A DNA stretch of 64,000 nucleotides from Streptomyces sp. SAT1 (GTDB lineage: Bacteria; Actinomycetota; Actinomycetes; Streptomycetales; Streptomycetaceae): contig NZ_CP015849.1 of the NCBI RefSeq assembly GCF_001654495.1, forward strand, positions 186,001-250,000. Direction: 5' to 3'. The notes beneath the pieces were generated by a model. The model was not told the DNA's origin. It worked only from the letters and a program-made list of their open reading frames with translations, and ran no database searches. Below are positions 48,082-57,542 of the stretch, piece after piece (positions within the stretch are counted from its first letter, which is position 1; each line of letters opens with the position of its first letter). The position numbers were made by a program, and so were the translations under genes.

Positions 48082-50050
48082 GACCCTGCTGCCCGTCGCC
48101 GCGCGGCTGCACCACGACGGCGGTCTCGTCGGCGGTGCCCTGGCCCGGCGGCTGAAGACCGCGTCACCGGCGCACGGGACAGGCATCAGGATCTTCTCCG
48201 CCGATACTCCTGACGCCTTGTCATCTCTGCTGTCCGATCAGGACGTCGGTGGAGAGCCGTGCCTGCTCGTCGTGGCGGAGCTGGACCGCGTGGTCGTCGG
48301 CCCGCTGGTCCGGCCCGGCGTCCCCGGCTGCCATCGGTGCCTCGCGGCCCGCCGCTCCGGGGCACGGGCCGACGCGGCCGAGGCGGCGGCCCTCGAAGCC
48401 GCTCACGGCAGCCGCCTGACCGGCATGGTGTCCCCGCTGCTCACCCCGCCGGCCGCCGATCTCGCCGCGATCCTCGCTCTGCACCGGCTCACCGCGGCGG
48501 ACGGCACCACTCCCGCCGTCACCATGCTCCGCCTCGCCGATCTGGGGATCAGCCGCCACACCTTCCGGCCCGATCCGCACTGCGCGCACTGCGGCGGCCT
48601 GCCCGACGACCGCGCCGCCGGTGCCGTGATCCCGCGCGTCCCCCGGCCCAAACCGGACCCGGCGGTCCTGCGGGTACGGGACCTGCGTGCCGAGCGGACG
48701 GAGCTGGAGGCCCGCTACGCCGACGACGAGACCGGTGTCCTCAAGGGGCTGCGCACCCGCGGCCTGCACACGCTGCCGTTCGCCGAGGCCAAGGTCGGCC
48801 CGCCCGAGTCGGTCGACGGCGGGTACGGCCGCGCACTCGACTTCCGTACCGCCAGGGTCACCGCGGTCGCCGAGGCGCTGGAGCGGCTGGGCGGGGGCCG
48901 CCCGGGAGGACGGCGCACCGTGGTGCGCGGCAGCCACCGCGAACTGGCCGCCCTGCACCCCGACGGCGTACTGGACCCGGCGACCACCGGCAGCCATGAA
49001 CCGCACCGCTACCGGGAGCCGGGCTTCCCCTTCCAGCCGTACCACCCCGATCTCGTCCTGCCCTGGGTCTGGGGCTACTCGCTCACCCGGGAGCGCCCGG
49101 TCCTGGTCCCCGAGCAGCTGGCCTACTACCGGCTGGGCCGGCACAGCCCGGGGGACGTCCGGCCGTTCGTCTCCGAGATCTCCAACGGCTGCGCGCTCGG
49201 CGGCTGTGTGGAGGAGGCCGCCCTGTACGGTCTGCTGGAACTCGCCGAGCGCGACGCCTTCCTGCTCACCTGGTACGCCCGGCTGCCGGCGCCCGCGCTC
49301 GATCTGCGCTCCGCGCACGACCGGCGGATCGGTCTGCTCGCGGACCGGATCCGCGAGAGCACCGGCTACCGCGTCGAGGTGTTCGACGTGACCGGCGCGG
49401 AGGGCATCCCCAGCTTCTGGGCCGCCGCCGTCGACACCCGGCCGGGCACCGGATCCGGGGCGGGGGCAGCGCGTCCGAGCGTGCTGTGCGCCGGGGGCTC
49501 GGGGCTCGATCCCGAACGCGGTGTCTTCGGCGCGCTGCACGAACTGGTCACCGCCGTCGAGGCGTACCGGATGATCTACCCGCAGCGCGTGGCGGACGCC
49601 GCCCGGATGCGCGACGACCCCGAGCAGGTGCGGCTGATGGACGATCACGCGCTGCTGTACTGCGATCCGGTGGCCGCCCGCCGCCTGGACTTCCTGCTCG
49701 GTCCCGGCGGCGGGCCGCCTCGGGAGCGCACCGGTCTGCGGGAGCTGACCGACCGTCACGCCTGGCCGCGCCATGCCGATCTGCGCGCGGATCTGGACGA
49801 GTTGGTGGGCCGCTTCGCCGCGTCCGGTCTGGAGGCGATCGTCGTCGACCAGACCACTCCGGTGCACGCCGAGGCCCATCTCTCCTGTGTCAAGACGCTC
49901 GTCCCGGGCCTGCTCCCGATGACCTTCGGCCATCATCTGCGCCGGATCAGCGGTCTGGACCGTGTGCTGACCGCCCCGCACACCCTCGGCCACACCGCCG
50001 CGCCGCTCCGCCCCGAGGAGGTCAACCCGCATCCGCACCCGTTCCCGTGA
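48074..50050 (+). CDS. YcaO cyclodehydratase with N-terminal E1-like zinc region
   Basis: A 658-residue TOMM cyclodehydratase. The N-terminal region (to about residue 190) is E1-like, with zinc-type cysteine pairs in GCHRCLAAR and PHCAHCGG. The YcaO domain runs to the end: DETGVLKGLRTRGLHTLPFAEAKV, ARVTAVAEALERL, the Glu-rich ATP site VEEAALYGLLELAERDAFLLTWY, and GVFGALHELVTAVEAYRM. The protein ends in PHPHPFP, the PxPxP C-terminus typical of azoline-forming YcaO enzymes. It should convert core Cys residues to thiazolines with ATP. It is the last gene of the operon. The single YcaO must serve both F proteins. Confidence 0.9.
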   Translation: MTETLLPVAARLHHDGGLVGGALARRLKTASPAHGTGIRIFSADTPDALSSLLSDQDVGGEPCLLVVAELDRVVVGPLVRPGVPGCHRCLAARRSGARADAAEAAALEAAHGSRLTGMVSPLLTPPAADLAAILALHRLTAADGTTPAVTMLRLADLGISRHTFRPDPHCAHCGGLPDDRAAGAVIPRVPRPKPDPAVLRVRDLRAERTELEARYADDETGVLKGLRTRGLHTLPFAEAKVGPPESVDGGYGRALDFRTARVTAVAEALERLGGGRPGGRRTVVRGSHRELAALHPDGVLDPATTGSHEPHRYREPGFPFQPYHPDLVLPWVWGYSLTRERPVLVPEQLAYYRLGRHSPGDVRPFVSEISNGCALGGCVEEAALYGLLELAERDAFLLTWYARLPAPALDLRSAHDRRIGLLADRIRESTGYRVEVFDVTGAEGIPSFWAAAVDTRPGTGSGAGAARPSVLCAGGSGLDPERGVFGALHELVTAVEAYRMIYPQRVADAARMRDDPEQVRLMDDHALLYCDPVAARRLDFLLGPGGGPPRERTGLRELTDRHAWPRHADLRADLDELVGRFAASGLEAIVVDQTTPVHAEAHLSCVKTLVPGLLPMTFGHHLRRISGLDRVLTAPHTLGHTAAPLRPEEVNPHPHPFP

Positions 50051-50175
50051 CCGCGTACGCGCGGGCGCGGGCGCGGGAATGGGTGTAGGCGCAGCCGCAC
50101 GCGTCCGTCACGCGTGACCACGGGGCCCCGAGCGCCTGCTCGCGGCCCCGCCGTCCCCTCCCGTCCGGCGCCGGG

Positions 50176-51069
50176 TCAGACGAGCAGGACGCGCCGTCCG
50201 CGAGTGTGCCCGGCCTGGCTGTCGATGTGTGCCGCGGCGGCGTCGCGGAGCGGGTACGTCTTCTCGACCGGGATGTGCAGCCGTCCCCGCGAGATGAGGC
50301 CGACGGCCTCGGTGAGCGCGTCCGGCACGCTGCCGGCCACTCCGGAGAAGCGCGCTCCGAACTCCGGTGCGCCGAGGTCGGCGATGGAGACGACCTTGTG
50401 CGGATCGCCGGTCAGTTCGACGAGTTCGCGGATCACACCGGAGCCGGCCAGGTCGAGCGCCGCGTCGACGCGGCCGAGCCGCCGCACCCGCTCGACCCAC
50501 CCGTCCCCGTACGTGGTGGCGAGGGCGCCCAGGCTCCGCAGATAGTCCTGGTTCGCCGCCCCGGCGGTGCCGATCACGGTGATGCCGCGCTCGCGGGCGA
50601 TCTGGAGCACCGCCGATCCCACGCCGCCGGACGCGCCGCTGACCAGCAGCGTCTGCCCGGACCGCACACCGACCTCGCGGATGATGCGCAGCGCGGTCTC
50701 GACCACGGACGGGTACCCGGCCGCCTCCTCGAACGTGAGGTCCTCGGGCATCAGGGCCCAGGCCGACAGCACGGCGAACTCGGCGTAGGTGCTCGACCCT
50801 TCGCCGAACACCCGGTCTCCGATCGCGACCCCTTCGACGCCCTCTCCGACCTCGTCCACCACCCCCGCGGCGTCCAGGCCGACTCCGGCGGGCAGCTCGA
50901 TGGGATGGGCCGCCAGGATCTGGCCCTCACGGATCCGCCAGTCGACGGGATTCACACCCGCCGCCCGTACGGCGACACGTATCTGACCTGGGCCCGCGTG
51001 GGGCTCCTCGGCGTCCAGGAGGCGCAGCACGTCCGGACCGCCGAACTCGGCGAAGCTCACTTTCTTCAT
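50176..51069 (-). CDS. Quinone oxidoreductase-like NADP-dependent MDR protein
   Basis: A 297-residue zinc-free medium-chain dehydrogenase/reductase of the quinone oxidoreductase type. It has FGGPDVLRLLDAEEP, VAVRAAGVNPVDWRIREG, the cofactor motif GASGGVGSAVLQIARERG and GRRVLLV at the end; no zinc-ligand Cys clusters are present. The ATG is at 51069, with an 8-bp-arm palindrome (51077-51099) over the probable promoter, so a TetR/HxlR-type repressor is likely, but no such gene is adjacent. It is convergent with the YcaO gene. It may be unrelated to the thiopeptide pathway. Confidence 0.87.
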   Translation of the reverse strand: MKKVSFAEFGGPDVLRLLDAEEPHAGPGQIRVAVRAAGVNPVDWRIREGQILAAHPIELPAGVGLDAAGVVDEVGEGVEGVAIGDRVFGEGSSTYAEFAVLSAWALMPEDLTFEEAAGYPSVVETALRIIREVGVRSGQTLLVSGASGGVGSAVLQIARERGITVIGTAGAANQDYLRSLGALATTYGDGWVERVRRLGRVDAALDLAGSGVIRELVELTGDPHKVVSIADLGAPEFGARFSGVAGSVPDALTEAVGLISRGRLHIPVEKTYPLRDAAAAHIDSQAGHTRGRRVLLV

Positions 51070-51076
51070 GCCGCCG

Positions 51077-51099
51077 AACCTAACACTATCGGTTAGGTT
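51077..51099. promoter_or_regulatory. Operator-like palindrome AACCTAAC-N7-GTTAGGTT
   Basis: A perfect inverted repeat with 8-bp arms lies 8 bp before the oxidoreductase ATG. The - strand GATAGT inside it may be the -10 box. A further CGGTTAG half-site follows at 51107-51113. Confidence 0.62.
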
Positions 51100-51178
51100 T
51101 TCAAAACGGTTAGCCTTTTGCATCCGGTAGCGGTACTCGCGGTGCGCCCGCCGGGCGGCGCACGCACCAGGGGTCTCC

Positions 51179-52048
51179 TCACCAGCGGACGGCGGTGAAG
51201 TCGATGGGGCGGGGCCGCAGCAGCCGGGTGCGTTCCGTGAGGGAGCGCAACCGCCGGGACATCTCGTCGGCGGGCAGCCTGCGGCGGTCGCCGTGGCCCG
51301 GCAGGACCCACTCGAAGCGCAGGTGTGCGGCCACCCTGGCGAGGGAGGCGGCCAGCTCCTCAACCGAGTACCACGTCACGCTCTCCGCGACCTCCAGGTC
51401 ACCGGTGGTGCGCGACCAGTAGAAGCTGTCCCCGGTGAAGCAGTACCGGTCGTCCGCGAGGTAGAGGACGCTCCCCCGGGTATGGCCGGGCAGCGGCAGA
51501 GCGGTGACGCCCTCGCCGACGTCCACCGCGTCCAGGCCGCCGATCACCCGGTCCGCGTCCGGTGCCGCGTCGAGGTCGCCCTCGTGGATCCACAGCCGGG
51601 CGCCGAAGCGGTCCGCGTAGTCACGGCCGTGGGCGGCGTGGTCCCGGTGGGTGAGCAGGACGTCGGTCACGGGTCCGACGGCCGCGTACCGTGCGGCGAG
51701 GGCGGGGCTCCAGCGCGGGGTGTCGATCATCATCACGCTGCCGGACGGCCGCTTGAGCAGGTAGGAGTTGGCTCCCGCGGTGTGCCGGGAGTTGTGGCCG
51801 CAGATCAGCACACCGTCGTCCAGGGCCATCGGGAAGGGGTCGAGCGCCGGGTCGGGCCGCCCGGTCGCCGGGCGCACCGAGCGGGTGGGGCAGGCGAAGG
51901 CGGCGGCGTGTAAGCGCCTCGTCTCCGCCTCGTCGCGCGGCGCCCGCAGCATGTGCGAGCGTCCTTGCGACTCGCCGATCAGCTCCGGTGCGAACTGCCG
52001 TGCGACATCGCAGTTGGTGCACCGGTCGTCCACGTACCAGCCGTCCAT
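51179..52048 (-). CDS. MBL-fold metallo-hydrolase with N-terminal ferredoxin-like cysteines
   Basis: A 289-residue protein. The first 60 residues contain VDDRCTNCDVARQFAPELI and AAFACPTRSV, remains of a ferredoxin-like segment with three cysteines. The metallo-beta-lactamase domain has the metal-ligand motif LTHRDHAAHGRD (HxHxD variant HRDHAAH), LPLPGHTRGSVLYL (His) and CFTGDSFYWSR (Asp), with the last His in VLPGHGDRR. The metal site looks complete. ATG with GGAAGGAGCC. The substrate is unknown; related ferredoxin-MBL proteins are found in plants and bacteria. Confidence 0.84.
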   Translation of the reverse strand: MDGWYVDDRCTNCDVARQFAPELIGESQGRSHMLRAPRDEAETRRLHAAAFACPTRSVRPATGRPDPALDPFPMALDDGVLICGHNSRHTAGANSYLLKRPSGSVMMIDTPRWSPALAARYAAVGPVTDVLLTHRDHAAHGRDYADRFGARLWIHEGDLDAAPDADRVIGGLDAVDVGEGVTALPLPGHTRGSVLYLADDRYCFTGDSFYWSRTTGDLEVAESVTWYSVEELAASLARVAAHLRFEWVLPGHGDRRRLPADEMSRRLRSLTERTRLLRPRPIDFTAVRW

Positions 52049-52219
52049 GGCAGGGCTCCTTCCAGCGGGAGCGGCCCCGGCCGGGGCCGCCCTCCAGGGA
52101 TACGCCACCGGGCGGCGGGACCGGTAGGTCCCGCAGAGCTTGCGCTTGGCGACACCACCCTCTCTCACCGCCCGCCGGAAAGGGTGGTTCATACCTGATT
52201 GTCCCACCCTTCGGGGCGG

Positions 52220-54604
52220 TCAGGCGTCCCAGGTCCAGTCGGTGACCTCCGGCAGGTCCGTGCCGTGCTCGCGGATCCAGGAGTGGTGGCGCAGCCGCAC
52301 GTCCTCCATGCGCTGGCGCACGGCTGCGGCGCGCACCGCGAGGCCGGGGACGCGGTCGATGACGTCCATGACGAGGCGGTAGCGGTCGAGGTCGTTGCCG
52401 ACCACCATGTCGAACGGGGTGGTCGTGGTGCCGATCTCCTTGTAGCCGCGGACGTGCAGGTGCTGGTGGCCGGAGCGGCGGTAGGCCAGGCGGTGGATCA
52501 GCCACGGGTAGCCGTGGTAGGCGAAGATCACCGGCTTGTCGGCGGTGAACAGACCGTCGTACTCGAAGTCGGTCATGCCGTGCGGGTGTTCCTCACGGGG
52601 CAGCAGCCGGGCGATGTCCACGACGTTCACCACGCGCACGGCGAGTCCGGGCAGCTCGCGGCGGAGCAACTGGGCCGCGGCCAGCACCTCCTGGGTGGGC
52701 ACGTCGCCCGCGCAGGCCAGGACGACGTCCGGTTCGCGGGAGCCGTCCTCGGTGCCCGCCCAGTCCCAGACACCGGCTCCGCGCGCGCAGTGCGTCTTCG
52801 CCTGCTCCATGGAGAGCCAGTCGAAGCAGGGCTGCTTCCCGGCGACGATCACATTGACGTAGTCGCGGCTGCGCAGGGCGTGGTCGGCCACCGACAGCAG
52901 GGTGTTGGCGTCCGGCGGGAAGTAGACCCGTACCGCCTCGGGACTCTTGTTGAGGATGTGGTCGACGAAACCGGGGTCCTGGTGGGAGAAGCCGTTGTGG
53001 TCCTGGCGCCACACATGCGAGGTCAGCAGGTAGTTGAGGGAGGCGATGGGCGCGCGCCAGGACAGCCGGCGGGTGGTGCGCAGCCACTTGATGTGCTGGT
53101 TGACCATCGAGTCGACGATGTGAGCGAACGCCTCGTAGCAGGAGAACAGCCCGTGCCGTCCGGTGAGGAGGTAGCCCTCCAGCCAGCCCTGGCAGGTGTG
53201 TTCGGACAGGATCTCCATGACCCGCCCGTGCCGGTCGAGGTGTTCGTCCACGTCCAGGGTCCGGGCCTGCCATGCCTTGCCGCTGGCGTCGTAGACGGCC
53301 TGGAGGCGGTTGGAGGCGGTCTCGTCGGGGCCGACGAGGCGGAAGTCGCGGCGGTCCGCGGTCGCGGCCATGACGTCGCGGAGCAGGTCGCCGAGGACGC
53401 GGGTCGGTTCGTGCAGGGTCGCGCCGGGCCGGTCGACCTCGACGGCGTGCTTCTCCAGCGGCGGCAGGGGCAGCTCGCGCAGCAGCAGCCCGCCGTTGGC
53501 GCGCGGGGCGGCGCCGAGCCGCCGGGTGCCGTGCGGGACGCAGGCCAGGACGTCCGGGCGGGGTGTGCCGTGCTCGTCGAAGAGTTCCCGCGGCCGGTAC
53601 GAGCGCAGCCACTCCTCCAGTTGCCGCAGATGCCCGGGGTCGTCGCGCACGGCGGCCAGCGGGACCTGGTGGGCGCGCCAGGTGCCCTCCACGGGCAGGC
53701 CGTCGACCTCGGCGGGTCCGGTCCACCCCTTGGGGGTGCGCAGGACGATCACCGGCCAGCGGGGCCGCTCGGTGGCGCCGTCCTCGCGGGCGGCGCGCTG
53801 GAGGGCGGTGATCCGGTCGACGGCGGTGTCCATCGCGGCGGCCAGGGCCCGGTGCACCGCGGCCGGTTCGTCGCCGGTGACATGGATCGGGTCGTGCCCG
53901 TAGCCCCTGAGCAGGGCGTCGAGTTCCGCCTCGGGGATCCGGGCGAGCACCGTGGGGTTGGCGATCTTGTAGCCGTTGAGGTGGAGGATCGGGAGCACGG
54001 CTCCGTCGTCGACCGGGTCGAGGAACTTGTTCGCGTGCCAGGACGCGGCCAGCGGTCCGGTCTCCGCCTCGCCGTCGCCGATGACGCAGGCCACCAGCAG
54101 CCCGGGGTTGTCGAGGGCGGCGCCGTAGGCGTGCGCGAGGGAGTAGCCCAGTTCGCCGCCCTCGTGGATCGAGCCGGGTGTCTCGGGCGCGACATGGCTG
54201 GGGACCCCGCCGGGGAAGGAGAACTGCCGGAACAGCCGCTCCATCCCGGCCATGTCCCGGGTGACGTCCGGGTAGGTCTCCGTGTACGAGCCCTCCAGCC
54301 AGGAGTTGGCCAGCACCGCGGGCCCGCCGTGCCCGGGTCCCCAGACGCACAGCGCGTCCAGGTCCCGTGCCTTGATGACGCGGTTGAGGTGGGTGTGGAC
54401 CAGGTTGAGCCCGGGAGAGGTGCCCCAGTGGCCGAGCAGCCGCGGTTTGATGTGCTCCCGGCGCAGCGGCTCGGTCAGCAACGGGTTGGCGAGGAGGTAG
54501 ATCTGACCGACGGCCAGGTAGTTGGCGGCCCGCCAGTGGGCGTCCAGTGACCTCAGTTCCTCCTCCGTCAAAGGGGTGTGCGCCTGCTGCGTGTCGACGG
54601 ACAT
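52220..54604 (-). CDS. xfp: Xylulose-5-phosphate/fructose-6-phosphate phosphoketolase
   Basis: A 794-residue thiamine-diphosphate enzyme of the usual phosphoketolase length. It has [59 protein letters not shown], the ThDP-binding [22 protein letters not shown] with [17 protein letters not shown], and conserved [19 protein letters not shown] and [16 protein letters not shown]. It splits xylulose-5-P or fructose-6-P with phosphate to acetyl-phosphate plus a C3/C4 sugar phosphate in the cytoplasm. ATG with AAAGGAACCC upstream. A GGCCGATCGGCC palindrome lies about 127 bp upstream in the promoter region. Confidence 0.95.
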   Translation of the reverse strand: MSVDTQQAHTPLTEEELRSLDAHWRAANYLAVGQIYLLANPLLTEPLRREHIKPRLLGHWGTSPGLNLVHTHLNRVIKARDLDALCVWGPGHGGPAVLANSWLEGSYTETYPDVTRDMAGMERLFRQFSFPGGVPSHVAPETPGSIHEGGELGYSLAHAYGAALDNPGLLVACVIGDGEAETGPLAASWHANKFLDPVDDGAVLPILHLNGYKIANPTVLARIPEAELDALLRGYGHDPIHVTGDEPAAVHRALAAAMDTAVDRITALQRAAREDGATERPRWPVIVLRTPKGWTGPAEVDGLPVEGTWRAHQVPLAAVRDDPGHLRQLEEWLRSYRPRELFDEHGTPRPDVLACVPHGTRRLGAAPRANGGLLLRELPLPPLEKHAVEVDRPGATLHEPTRVLGDLLRDVMAATADRRDFRLVGPDETASNRLQAVYDASGKAWQARTLDVDEHLDRHGRVMEILSEHTCQGWLEGYLLTGRHGLFSCYEAFAHIVDSMVNQHIKWLRTTRRLSWRAPIASLNYLLTSHVWRQDHNGFSHQDPGFVDHILNKSPEAVRVYFPPDANTLLSVADHALRSRDYVNVIVAGKQPCFDWLSMEQAKTHCARGAGVWDWAGTEDGSREPDVVLACAGDVPTQEVLAAAQLLRRELPGLAVRVVNVVDIARLLPREEHPHGMTDFEYDGLFTADKPVIFAYHGYPWLIHRLAYRRSGHQHLHVRGYKEIGTTTTPFDMVVGNDLDRYRLVMDVIDRVPGLAVRAAAVRQRMEDVRLRHHSWIREHGTDLPEVTDWTWDA

Positions 54605-54927
54605 CGGGTTCCTTTCCGTGTCGGTGCACGGTCCGGGCGGCGGCGGGTTCCGGCCGGTGGCTCCCGCCGTCCGCCGAACGGACGGGTACCCGCGGGAGCG
54701 GTCCGTGCCACAGGATCGCCGGTGTCGCAGGGCCGATCGGCCGAAAGGTACGGGGCGCCGCCCGGACGGCCGACCGGGGCGTCCGGCGCACCGGCCCGGG
54801 GGCGCCGCCCGCACCGCTGCGCGCACCGGCCCCGCGCGCGCGTGCCGCGTGCGTGCCGTGCGCGGGAGCCGTCGGCGCGATGGTCAGTTCCGACAGGTGC
54901 TGTCGCGGGACGGCAGGACGCCGGTCG
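54605..54927. other. Non-coding promoter region of the phosphoketolase gene
   Basis: No gene is visible over these 323 bases. They hold the phosphoketolase 5' region and a perfect palindrome GGCCGATCGGCC (54731-54742) within AGGGCCGATCGGCCGAAA, which resembles the DevR/OsdR-type box (GGGnC-N4-GnCCC) seen at stress and dormancy genes of actinomycetes. No clear promoter boxes were identified. Confidence 0.5.
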
Positions 54928-55275
54928 TCAGACAGGCGTTGACGGCGTGCTCGACGCAGGCGTTCCCCGGGGCACGCCGTGGTAGGTCTCCGGGTCGCGT
55001 GAGGCCGCCGACCGGTCAGCGCACTGGCTCGCGGTCTGGACGGCGAACGTGCCGTCCGTGTCCGGGGCGGCCAGACCGGTGAGGGCCTGCTCCAGGCTCG
55101 GAGTGGGGCCGGCCCTGGCGCCGCGGGCGGCCCGCAGGAGCACCCGGACGTCGGCGGCGCAGCCCGCGTACGTCTCGTCGCTGTCGCCCGCGGTGACGTT
55201 CCACAGGAGCTGCGGCAGGTTGCCGCTGTCGACGGTGTGGGCCTCGGCGCACCGTGCCCCGGCCCGGTCGAGCGC
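54928..55275 (-). pseudogene. Fragment of a possible secreted alpha/beta hydrolase
   Basis: A - strand open stretch reads LPQLLWNVTAGDSDETYAGC ... EQALTGLAAPDTDGTFAVQTASQCADRSAASRDPETY, followed by unrelated sequence to the stop at 54928. The segment with a Cys-Ala-Asp and RDPxTY is faintly like the middle of tripeptidyl-aminopeptidase-type alpha/beta hydrolases. There is no start codon with a ribosome-binding site, no nucleophile motif and no signal peptide. I treat it as a gene remnant in a decayed area; the family is uncertain. Confidence 0.3.
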
Positions 55276-55377
55276 CGTGCCCTCGGCGCCCTCCGGGCCG
55301 TCCGCGTCCTCCGGGCCGTCCGCTCACCTGTGCCAGGCCGGGGTCTGGCGCCGACACGGAGTCCCAACCGCTGCCCG

Positions 55378-55776
55378 GCATGGCCCAGTTGGAGGTGCTG
55401 GCCGAACAGATGCGGGCCGCCGGACCGCCGGCCGTCCTGGACGTGCTCGGTGACCGCAGCCGGGTACCGGCCGCGGCCCGGCTGACCGCGTACCGCCTGG
55501 GGTGGGAAGCCCTCACCAACACGCTCCGGCACACCCCGCACGGCACCCGGGTCAGGGTCAGGGTCGTGAGTCTGGCCGAAGGTGTCACCGTGGATGTCGT
55601 CGACGGCGGCCCCGGCGGGCGAAGCACCGGCCCCGGCGCCGGGGCACGGCATCGCCGGACGCGCGAGCGGACAGCCGCCCACGGCGGGCGGCTGTCGGCC
55701 GGGCCGCTCCCGGACGGCGGCCGGCATGTCGGCGCGCACCTCGGCCTCGGTGACGGGACGACAGGGGCGTACGGCG
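55378..55776 (+). pseudogene. Remnant of a two-component sensor kinase C-terminus
   Basis: The + strand carries AARLTAYRLGWEALTNTLRHTPHGTRVRVRVVSLAEGVTVDVVDGGPGG and then RERTAAHGGRLSAGPLPDGGRHVGAHL. These are the N-box and the end of the ATPase domain of a NarX/DesK-type histidine kinase. The G-box between them is garbled (RSTGPGAGARHRRTRERTA in place of a GxGIxGMRERT pattern), consistent with small indels. The sensor, H-box and the N-terminus are missing. It is directly followed by the broken response regulator. Confidence 0.6.
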
Positions 55777-56457
55777 GTGCCACGCGTCCTGATCGCCGAC
55801 GACGAGGCGCTGCTGCGCATGGCGTTCCGCACCGTCCTGGGCGCGCAGCCGGACATGGAACCGGTCGGCGGCGCCGCCGACGGCGAGGAGGCGGTGCGGC
55901 TCGCCCGGCGGCTGCGGCCCGACGTGGTCCTCATGGACGTACGGATGCCGGGGACGGACGGGATCGAGGCGACCCGGCGGATCGTGCGGACGGTGCCGGA
56001 CAGCAAGGTGCTCTTCCTCACCACCTCCGGCCTCGACGAGTACGCGTTCGCCGGGCTCCGGGCTGGCTCCGGGCGGGTGCGTCGGGCTTCCTGGTGAAGA
56101 ACGCCCGCCCCGAGCGCCTGCTCGCCGCCGCCCGCGAGGTGGCGGCGGGCGACGCGGCCGTCTCCCCGCGCGTCACCCGCCGCCTGCCGGACACCTGTGC
56201 CGCGCGTCTGCCGAGCGGCGGCGGCACCGGGCAGGAGGAGCGGCTGCGGCCGCTCACCGCGCGCGAGCGGCAGGTGCTCGCCCGGGTGGGCCGCGGTCTG
56301 ACTGACCGACGCCGAGATCGCGGACACGCTGCATCTCGCGGAGACGGCCGTGAAGTCCCATCTGGGGCGGATCCTCCAGAAGACCGGGCTGCGCGACCGC
56401 GCGCAGGCCGTGGTCCTCGCCCACGAGAGCCGCCTGGTGCGGCCCGATCTAGGATGA
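55777..56457 (+). pseudogene. NarL-type response regulator broken by two tandem duplications
   Basis: The receiver domain is intact for the first 85 or so residues (VLIADDEALLRMAFRTVLGAQ, phosphate-accepting VVLMDVRMPGTDGIEATRRI, LFLTTSGLDEYAFAGL). An 11-bp tandem duplication at 56054-56075 shifts the frame, after which ASGFLVKNARPERLLAAAREVAAG and LTARERQVLARVGRGLTD appear in another frame. A 4-bp duplication (CTGA CTGA, 56298-56305) shifts it again before AEIADTLHLAETAVKSHLGRILQKTGLRDR. Every domain block is recognisable, but no single frame encodes the protein. GTG start at 55777. Confidence 0.85.
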
Positions 56458-56493
56458 GACGTCCTGGACACATGTACGAGAGGGAGGCTGTCC

Positions 56494-57471
56494 ATGCTGG
56501 CTGCCGTGGCCGACGCGCCGGGCCGGCTCGCGGAGGCGGTGGCCGTGCGCGAGGTGGACGGGCCCCCGGCCCCCGGCGCGGGCGAGGTCGTGGTGCGCAT
56601 GGTCGCGTCGACCGTCAACCCCTCCGACGCGGTCACCGTGTCGGGCGCGTACGGGTCACGGACCACGTTCCCCCTGGTCCCGGGCTTCGAGGGCGTGGGC
56701 GTGATCGAGGCCGCCGGGCCGGGCGTGCCGCCGGGGGCGGTCGGCCTGCGGGTGCTTCCGCTGGGTTCGGCGGGGGCCTGGCAGCAGTACAAGCGGCTCG
56801 CGTACCCCTGGTGCGTCCCCGTGCCGGACGACCTTCCCGACGAGGTGGCCTGTTTCGCCTACGTCAATCCGCTGACGGCCGTGACGATGGTCGAGCGGTT
56901 CTGCGGGCCGGGCGTGCGCCACGTGGTGGTCACGGCGGCGACCTCGGCCATCGGCGGGCAACTGGCGGAGCTGCTGGCCGGGCGCGGGATCACCCCGGTC
57001 GGCGTCGTACGGGGCACACCGGGCCGGACGGTGGCCGAACCCTCCCGGTGGCGGGCGGTGATCGCGTCGGACGGCCCCGGGTGGCGCGAACGGCTGCGGG
57101 CGGAGAGCGGCCCGGGAGGCGCCGACGTCGTCCTCGACTGCGTCGGGGGTGACGTGGGCGGCGCCGTGCACGCGCTGACGGCCGGCGCCGGTGTGTTCGT
57201 CCACTACGGCCTGCTGTCGGGGACGCCGCTCCCGGCGGAGTGCTTCACCGGCGGGGGTGCCCGCGTGGAGCTGTTCCGGCTGCGCGACGTCGTCCAGCGG
57301 ACCGGCGGCCGCCACCTGCCCGCACTGTTCGCGCCGGTCTTCGAGCACCTGCGCCACGGCCGTCTGGGCACGGCCGTCGCACGGCGTGTCGGGCTCAGCG
57401 GACTCGCCGCACATCTCGGGAGCCCGGCGGCCGCGCAGCCGGGAAAGACCCTCATCGCGCTGCAGGCGTGA
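56494..57471 (+). CDS. Zinc-free MDR oxidoreductase (MECR/quinone-oxidoreductase-like)
   Basis: A 325-residue medium-chain reductase: VVVRMVASTVNPSDAVTVSGAYG, FPLVPGFEGVGVIEAAGPGV, VVVTAATSAIGGQLAELLAGRGI (cofactor site) and DVVLDCVGGDVGGAV. No zinc-binding cysteine cluster is present, so it fits enoyl-thioester reductase or quinone oxidoreductase relatives. The ATG follows GAGAGGGAGG. It stands alone after the broken two-component genes. The substrate is not known. Confidence 0.85.
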   Translation: MLAAVADAPGRLAEAVAVREVDGPPAPGAGEVVVRMVASTVNPSDAVTVSGAYGSRTTFPLVPGFEGVGVIEAAGPGVPPGAVGLRVLPLGSAGAWQQYKRLAYPWCVPVPDDLPDEVACFAYVNPLTAVTMVERFCGPGVRHVVVTAATSAIGGQLAELLAGRGITPVGVVRGTPGRTVAEPSRWRAVIASDGPGWRERLRAESGPGGADVVLDCVGGDVGGAVHALTAGAGVFVHYGLLSGTPLPAECFTGGGARVELFRLRDVVQRTGGRHLPALFAPVFEHLRHGRLGTAVARRVGLSGLAAHLGSPAAAQPGKTLIALQA

Positions 57472-57542
57472 CGACGCCGGAACGGCGGTCCGCGCAGCCG
57501 GTGCGCCGAGTCGGCTCCACCGGCCGCGCGGACGCCGTACGC

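Noticed and set aside
50051..50175. Searched for a further thiopeptide tailoring, transport or immunity gene after YcaO
   Set aside because: Only 125 bp without a gene remain before the convergent oxidoreductase; no exporter or resistance methyltransferase is visible in the cluster.
52593..56792. A 1399-codon - strand frame over the phosphoketolase and broken regulator
   Set aside because: Arg/Pro-rich shadow with no domain; the phosphoketolase frame is unambiguous.
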